Below, piece after piece: positions 27,323 through 29,997 of a stretch of DNA of 29,997 nt. The stretch's first letter is position 1; each line of letters opens with the position of its first letter. Source of the DNA: JAYEJB01 sp034716415. GTDB taxonomy: Bacteria; Patescibacteriota; Patescibacteriia; SG8-24. Position numbers and translations under genes: made by a program. The notes beneath the pieces are model-generated. The model was not told the origin of the DNA and made no database searches. It was given only the letters and a program-made list of their open reading frames with translations. Location: the NCBI GenBank assembly GCA_034716415.1, contig JAYEJB010000056.1, positions 1 to 29,997 on the forward strand, read 5' to 3'.

Positions 27323-28495
27323 ATGGCTGGGCGACCCGTCCGGACAGGAATGACGATAGGGGCGACCGTCGCGCATAGGATGCTGGCGGTCGTTTTGGGT
27401 ATGGTGGTCCTGTTCCTGTTCGCGCTACCGCCGGTCACGGCGTCAGCTCATGAAGGAGCGTCAGTACAGGATGAGTTCATGCTCGGCCGTATCTTGGAGA
27501 TAACCGACGAGGGTATCGAAGATCTCGGTGGCGGCTTCACCCAGCCGTACAGGACGGTGCGTCTCGAGATACTGAATGGTCCAGAGAAAGGCGTTGAGCG
27601 CGAGATGACGCAGTATGGCGATAACGTGTCCGCTGAAGGGGGCGGATTGAGTCCGGGGGACAAGGTCGTCGTAGGCAGGAGTCCCGCGGCTGGTGAAGAA
27701 GGGTGGTTCATTCTCGATAACTATCGCATACCGGCGGCCGCGCTGGTGTTCCTGGTGTTTCTGGTCCTGGCGGTCATCTTCGGTCGGCTGAAGGGGATTA
27801 CGGCGACGATCGGACTGCTGTTCAGTGTCGGTGTGTTGGCGTTGTACGTCGTGCCGAGTATTCTCGACGGCAAGAATCCCCTCATCGTCAGCCTGATCGG
27901 CGCGTTGGCCATCGCTGTCTTTTCGCTTTTTTTGGCGCACGGCTTTAACAGGCGGACGGGTATCGCGCTGCTTGCTACGTTGGCGACTCTCGCTATAGCC
28001 GCGGTGCTGGCGGTGGCGTTCGTTTCTCTTGCCAGGCTTACCGGTTTCGGCAGTGAGGAGGCGTTCTATCTGAAACTCGGACTTGGGGAGATCAATCTGC
28101 GTGGACTCCTGTTGGGGGGTATCATTCTCGGCGCGCTCGGCGTGCTCGATGACATCACGACCACCCAGGTGGCCGCGGTGGATCAGATCAGAAAGGCCAA
28201 TCCGAAACTATCGGTCCGAGAATTGTATCGTCGCGGCAATTCCGTCGGCGTGGAACACATCGCTTCGATGATCAATACGCTGGCGCTCGCCTATCTGGGC
28301 GCATCGTTGCCGCTCTTTCTTCTTTTCGCCGCCAATCGGTACCAGCCTTTTTGGGTAATTCTGAACAGCCAGATCATAATGGAAGAGGTGATCCGTACTC
28401 TGGTTGGGAGTTCAGCGCTTATTTGCGCCGTGCCCATCAGCACGTTGCTCGCGGCGTATATGCTAAAGAAAGAAAGTGAGAAAGTGAGAAAGTGA
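27323..28495 (+). CDS. YibE/F-like polytopic membrane protein (390 aa)
   Basis: An N-terminal hydrophobic signal/anchor (about 20-38) is followed by a strand-rich domain (VQDEFMLGRILEITDEG... to about 120) and then at least seven membrane helices, with the segment GALGVLDDITTTQVAAVDQIR (about 270-290), the hallmark region of the YibE/F family (PF07907), and a polar turn KANPKLSVRELYRRG before the last helices. The function of the family is not established; it may be a transporter. ATG 27323 is preferred over a TTG at 27311. The last codons are within the copy-9 hairpin repeat (ESEKVRK), so the C-terminus may have been extended by repeat sequence. Confidence 0.9.
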   Translation: MAGRPVRTGMTIGATVAHRMLAVVLGMVVLFLFALPPVTASAHEGASVQDEFMLGRILEITDEGIEDLGGGFTQPYRTVRLEILNGPEKGVEREMTQYGDNVSAEGGGLSPGDKVVVGRSPAAGEEGWFILDNYRIPAAALVFLVFLVLAVIFGRLKGITATIGLLFSVGVLALYVVPSILDGKNPLIVSLIGALAIAVFSLFLAHGFNRRTGIALLATLATLAIAAVLAVAFVSLARLTGFGSEEAFYLKLGLGEINLRGLLLGGIILGALGVLDDITTTQVAAVDQIRKANPKLSVRELYRRGNSVGVEHIASMINTLALAYLGASLPLFLLFAANRYQPFWVILNSQIIMEEVIRTLVGSSALICAVPISTLLAAYMLKKESEKVRK

Positions 28496-28540
28496 GAAAG
28501 TATTTACGGACGACTCTCTCACTCTCTAACTCTCTCATTC
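28465..28540. repeat. purine/pyrimidine hairpin repeat, copy 9
   Basis: Tandem GTGAGAAA units on the left, TATTTACGGACGA centre and CTCTCTCAC/CTCTCTAA units on the right. A 36-base part is identical to copy 6. It overlaps the end of the YibE/F gene. Confidence 0.85.
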
Positions 28541-28548
28541 AACCCTCT

Positions 28549-28746
28549 ATGGACCAACAATTCGAAGCCAAACTTAGTGAACTGACGGAGAAAATCGATG
28601 CTACCTATCGTTCGGTCGAGAAGATGCGTAAATTCTTCATGTGGACGCTGATTATCACTGCGGTGATGTTCATCCTGCCGCTCATAGGGATAGTCATCCT
28701 GATTCCGGTCTATCTGAATACCCTGGGCGGACTCGTGACGATATGA
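28549..28746 (+). CDS. small single-helix membrane protein (65 aa)
   Basis: A helical charged N-terminus (FEAKLSELTEKIDATYRSVEKMRK) leads to one membrane segment (about 28-58, FMWTLIITAVMFILPLIGIVILIPVYL). This resembles the small coiled-coil plus helix proteins often found next to pseudopilin genes. The ATG at 28549 is chosen; the upstream in-frame region lies in the repeat. The stop overlaps the next start by four bases (ATGA at 28743-28746), so translation is coupled. Confidence 0.75.
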   Translation: MDQQFEAKLSELTEKIDATYRSVEKMRKFFMWTLIITAVMFILPLIGIVILIPVYLNTLGGLVTI

Positions 28747-29246
28747 TTCCGTTCAGGAGAGACGGGGGCCTCACCCTGATCGAGATATTGACAGTAATCG
28801 CCATAATTGCTGTACTGGCAGGCGTCGTCGTCATTGCGACCGGCGGTGCCAGGCTTAAGGCTCGCGATACCAAGCGTAAGTCTGATCTGGCCCAGTTCGG
28901 CCGCATGCTCCAGTCATCCTGCTACATGCCTGATGACGGGGCAGGTCAGCACGACCTGTCGATAATTGTCGAGGAGCTGAAAGTGAAATTCCCGCAATAC
29001 GCCAAAGCCATGGCGCGTACGCCCAAAGACCCGAAGACCGGGAGTGATTTCGACACCGGTTATACCTATACGGTCACGGCAGACGGGAAAAAATGTGCTT
29101 TCTATGCTAATCTTGAGTATAAGGAAGAAGAGGTGACTTTGGAGCTGCTTACGGCCCCCACAGCGGGCGGCGGAAGCGGTGTGCTGAACGCGACCGGTGC
29201 ACCTGGTCGTAACGGGACCACGCTCTACTTCCAGGTATCCAACTGA
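28743..29246 (+). CDS. type IV pilin/pseudopilin-like protein (167 aa)
   Basis: The N-terminus has a class III signal: RRDGG|LTLIEILTVIAIIAV. Cleavage by prepilin peptidase after Gly9 would expose Leu10, with the conserved Glu at +5 (E14), followed by the hydrophobic helix. The mature domain carries KARDTKRKSDLAQFGRML, a typical pseudopilin alpha-1C region, and a strand-rich C-terminus containing YTVTADGKKCAFYANLEY, as in GspG-like proteins and in CPR pilins. It has two cysteines in the mature domain. Its role is in a type IV pilus-like or secretion system; no other pilus genes are present in this window. Start codon overlaps the previous gene. Confidence 0.9.
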   Translation: MIPFRRDGGLTLIEILTVIAIIAVLAGVVVIATGGARLKARDTKRKSDLAQFGRMLQSSCYMPDDGAGQHDLSIIVEELKVKFPQYAKAMARTPKDPKTGSDFDTGYTYTVTADGKKCAFYANLEYKEEEVTLELLTAPTAGGGSGVLNATGAPGRNGTTLYFQVSN

Positions 29247-29256
29247 CCAACAATAT

Positions 29257-29649
29257 ATGCGAATACAGCTGTCTGAAGGCAGTCTGATAGTGGAACTGAC
29301 CGCCGCAGAGAAGATCTGCAGTTGCAGGCGCTCGATCGCCGTTTCTGCGGACCATATCCGCGAGGTCAAGGCGGGCGTGCCGGAGCCGCGCTTGCTGGAA
29401 GTGCGGGTTCCGGGTACATTCATTCCTGGAGTCATCAAGGCTGGGACGTATTGGACCAGGAAAGGTAAGGAGTTCTGGTACGTCAAAAGAGGTAAGCCGT
29501 ATTACGTCACGATCGAGTTGGCCGAGGAAGCGCCGTTCAGGCGCATGGTGCTGGGACTTGATGAAGATGAACAAGGATTCCTGGAGGAACTCGAGCGGCA
29601 CGGTGTGACGGTGACCCTCGAGAAATCTAAGGCCGCGCAAGTAGTATAA
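29257..29649 (+). CDS. PH-like domain protein (130 aa)
   Basis: A soluble protein with an N-terminal strand pair (MRIQLSEGSLIVELTAAEK), then VSADHIREVKAG, and PGTFIPGVIKAGTYWTRKGKEFWYVKRGK followed by a helix (EQGFLEELERHGV). The order of strands with a final helix, and the PGT.IPG..KAG..W pattern, resemble a bacterial PH-like family with no assigned function. The ATG at 29257 begins ten bases after the pilin stop; the rhodanese-like gene starts four bases after its stop, so all three appear to be one operon. Confidence 0.7.
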   Translation: MRIQLSEGSLIVELTAAEKICSCRRSIAVSADHIREVKAGVPEPRLLEVRVPGTFIPGVIKAGTYWTRKGKEFWYVKRGKPYYVTIELAEEAPFRRMVLGLDEDEQGFLEELERHGVTVTLEKSKAAQVV

Positions 29650-29653
29650 CGAT

Positions 29654-29997
29654 ATGAATGTCAAAGAGATCACAAGCGACGATCTGAAGAAGCTCATGGA
29701 TACAGGGGTCGAGTTCGTGCTCGTCGATCTTCTGGGTGAGAAGTCATACGAGAGCCTGCATGTACCGCAGGCGGTTTCAGTCGAGCCTGGTGAGGGCTTT
29801 ATCGAGAAGATGATCGAGCTGGTCAAGGGTGATCTGGACGCGTCCGTCATCGTCTACGCCGCGAATTTCAGGGACGAACTCTCCACTATCAAGGCGCAGC
29901 AGCTTTTAGGGGCGGGTTTCACCAACGTCTTGGATTTCAAAGGGGGATTGAAGGATTGGGCGGCGGAATTATATCCACTGGAAGGTGCCCGCGCTCC
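29654..29997 (+). CDS. rhodanese-like domain protein, cysteine missing (partial)
   Basis: The first 114 residues fit a rhodanese fold: ITSDDLKKLMDTGVEFVLVDLL (strand and DVR-like segment, with DLL), the ASVIVYAANFRDELS segment, and GFTNVLDFKGGLKDWA, the typical GG...W end. The active-site loop of catalytic rhodaneses reads VYC..G.R; here Ala69 replaces the cysteine (VYAANFRDE), so the domain is probably not a sulfurtransferase but a binding domain. The gene is cut by the window end. It follows the PH-like gene by four bases. Confidence 0.8.
   Translation, partial: MNVKEITSDDLKKLMDTGVEFVLVDLLGEKSYESLHVPQAVSVEPGEGFIEKMIELVKGDLDASVIVYAANFRDELSTIKAQQLLGAGFTNVLDFKGGLKDWAAELYPLEGARA

Noticed and set aside
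28470..28500. Tandem GTGAGAAA units considered as a CRISPR or microsatellite
   Set aside because: There are no unique spacers, and the units belong to one arm of a hairpin repeat found elsewhere.

Overview
The window reads as bacterial chromosome with moderate to high GC (mid-50s per cent by eye), most like a Patescibacteria (CPR) genome. Reasons: many very short orphan genes; several genes with no Shine-Dalgarno and a -10 hexamer directly before the start codon (leaderless-type starts); small single-domain proteins such as a lone receiver, a slipin without NfeD and a pilin-like protein; no biosynthetic operons apart from one TrpF-like barrel; and a very dense set of palindromic intergenic repeats. 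TGA is used as a normal stop, so the code is not that of Gracilibacteria. The exact lineage cannot be read from the sequence.

Layout. 1-3540: tRNA-Glu(CTC) with its own promoter and terminator, followed by small orphan genes (excisionase-like HTH, HNH protein, membrane and zinc-ribbon proteins), ending at a degenerate copy of a tRNA-Glu 3' end; this may be a decayed integrated element. 3581-5620: a GT87-like membrane glycosyltransferase bracketed by two inverted repeats, then a small zinc protein and a block of REP-type palindromes. 5627-8790: dCMP deaminase, a secreted-protein gene cut by an in-frame amber codon, two paralogous membrane proteins flanking a 327-residue unknown. 8790-10050: repeats, including the first copy of a 95-bp hairpin element, and two small proteins. 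10043-16230: TMEM43-like protein, a micropeptide/zinc-protein pair, rlmN, a large protein with a kinase-like DRHxxN/DLG signature, and a TrpF-like barrel. 16373-20171: ASCH protein, B12-binding-type radical SAM enzyme, YdcF-like DUF218 protein, and a YedK/HMCES-type SRAP protein.

20486-24963: mostly orphan genes, including two N-terminally anchored proteins with clear promoters, a 58-residue protein behind a strongly structured leader, an AT-rich two-gene island, and the second copy of the 95-bp hairpin. 25172-29997: slipin, lipoprotein, receiver protein, YibE/F membrane protein, and a tight run of small membrane protein, pseudopilin-like protein, PH-like protein and a rhodanese-like protein lacking the usual cysteine (truncated by the window end).

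The strongest unexplained signals are in the non-coding DNA: (i) a 95-bp near-perfect palindrome present twice, 14 kb apart, with compensatory changes in its arms; (ii) at least nine copies of a purine-arm/pyrimidine-arm hairpin repeat, some sharing a GTCCGG...CCGGAC core; (iii) several other palindromic repeat families. Among the genes, the kinase-like protein, the amber-interrupted secreted protein and the paralogous membrane pair deserve most attention.
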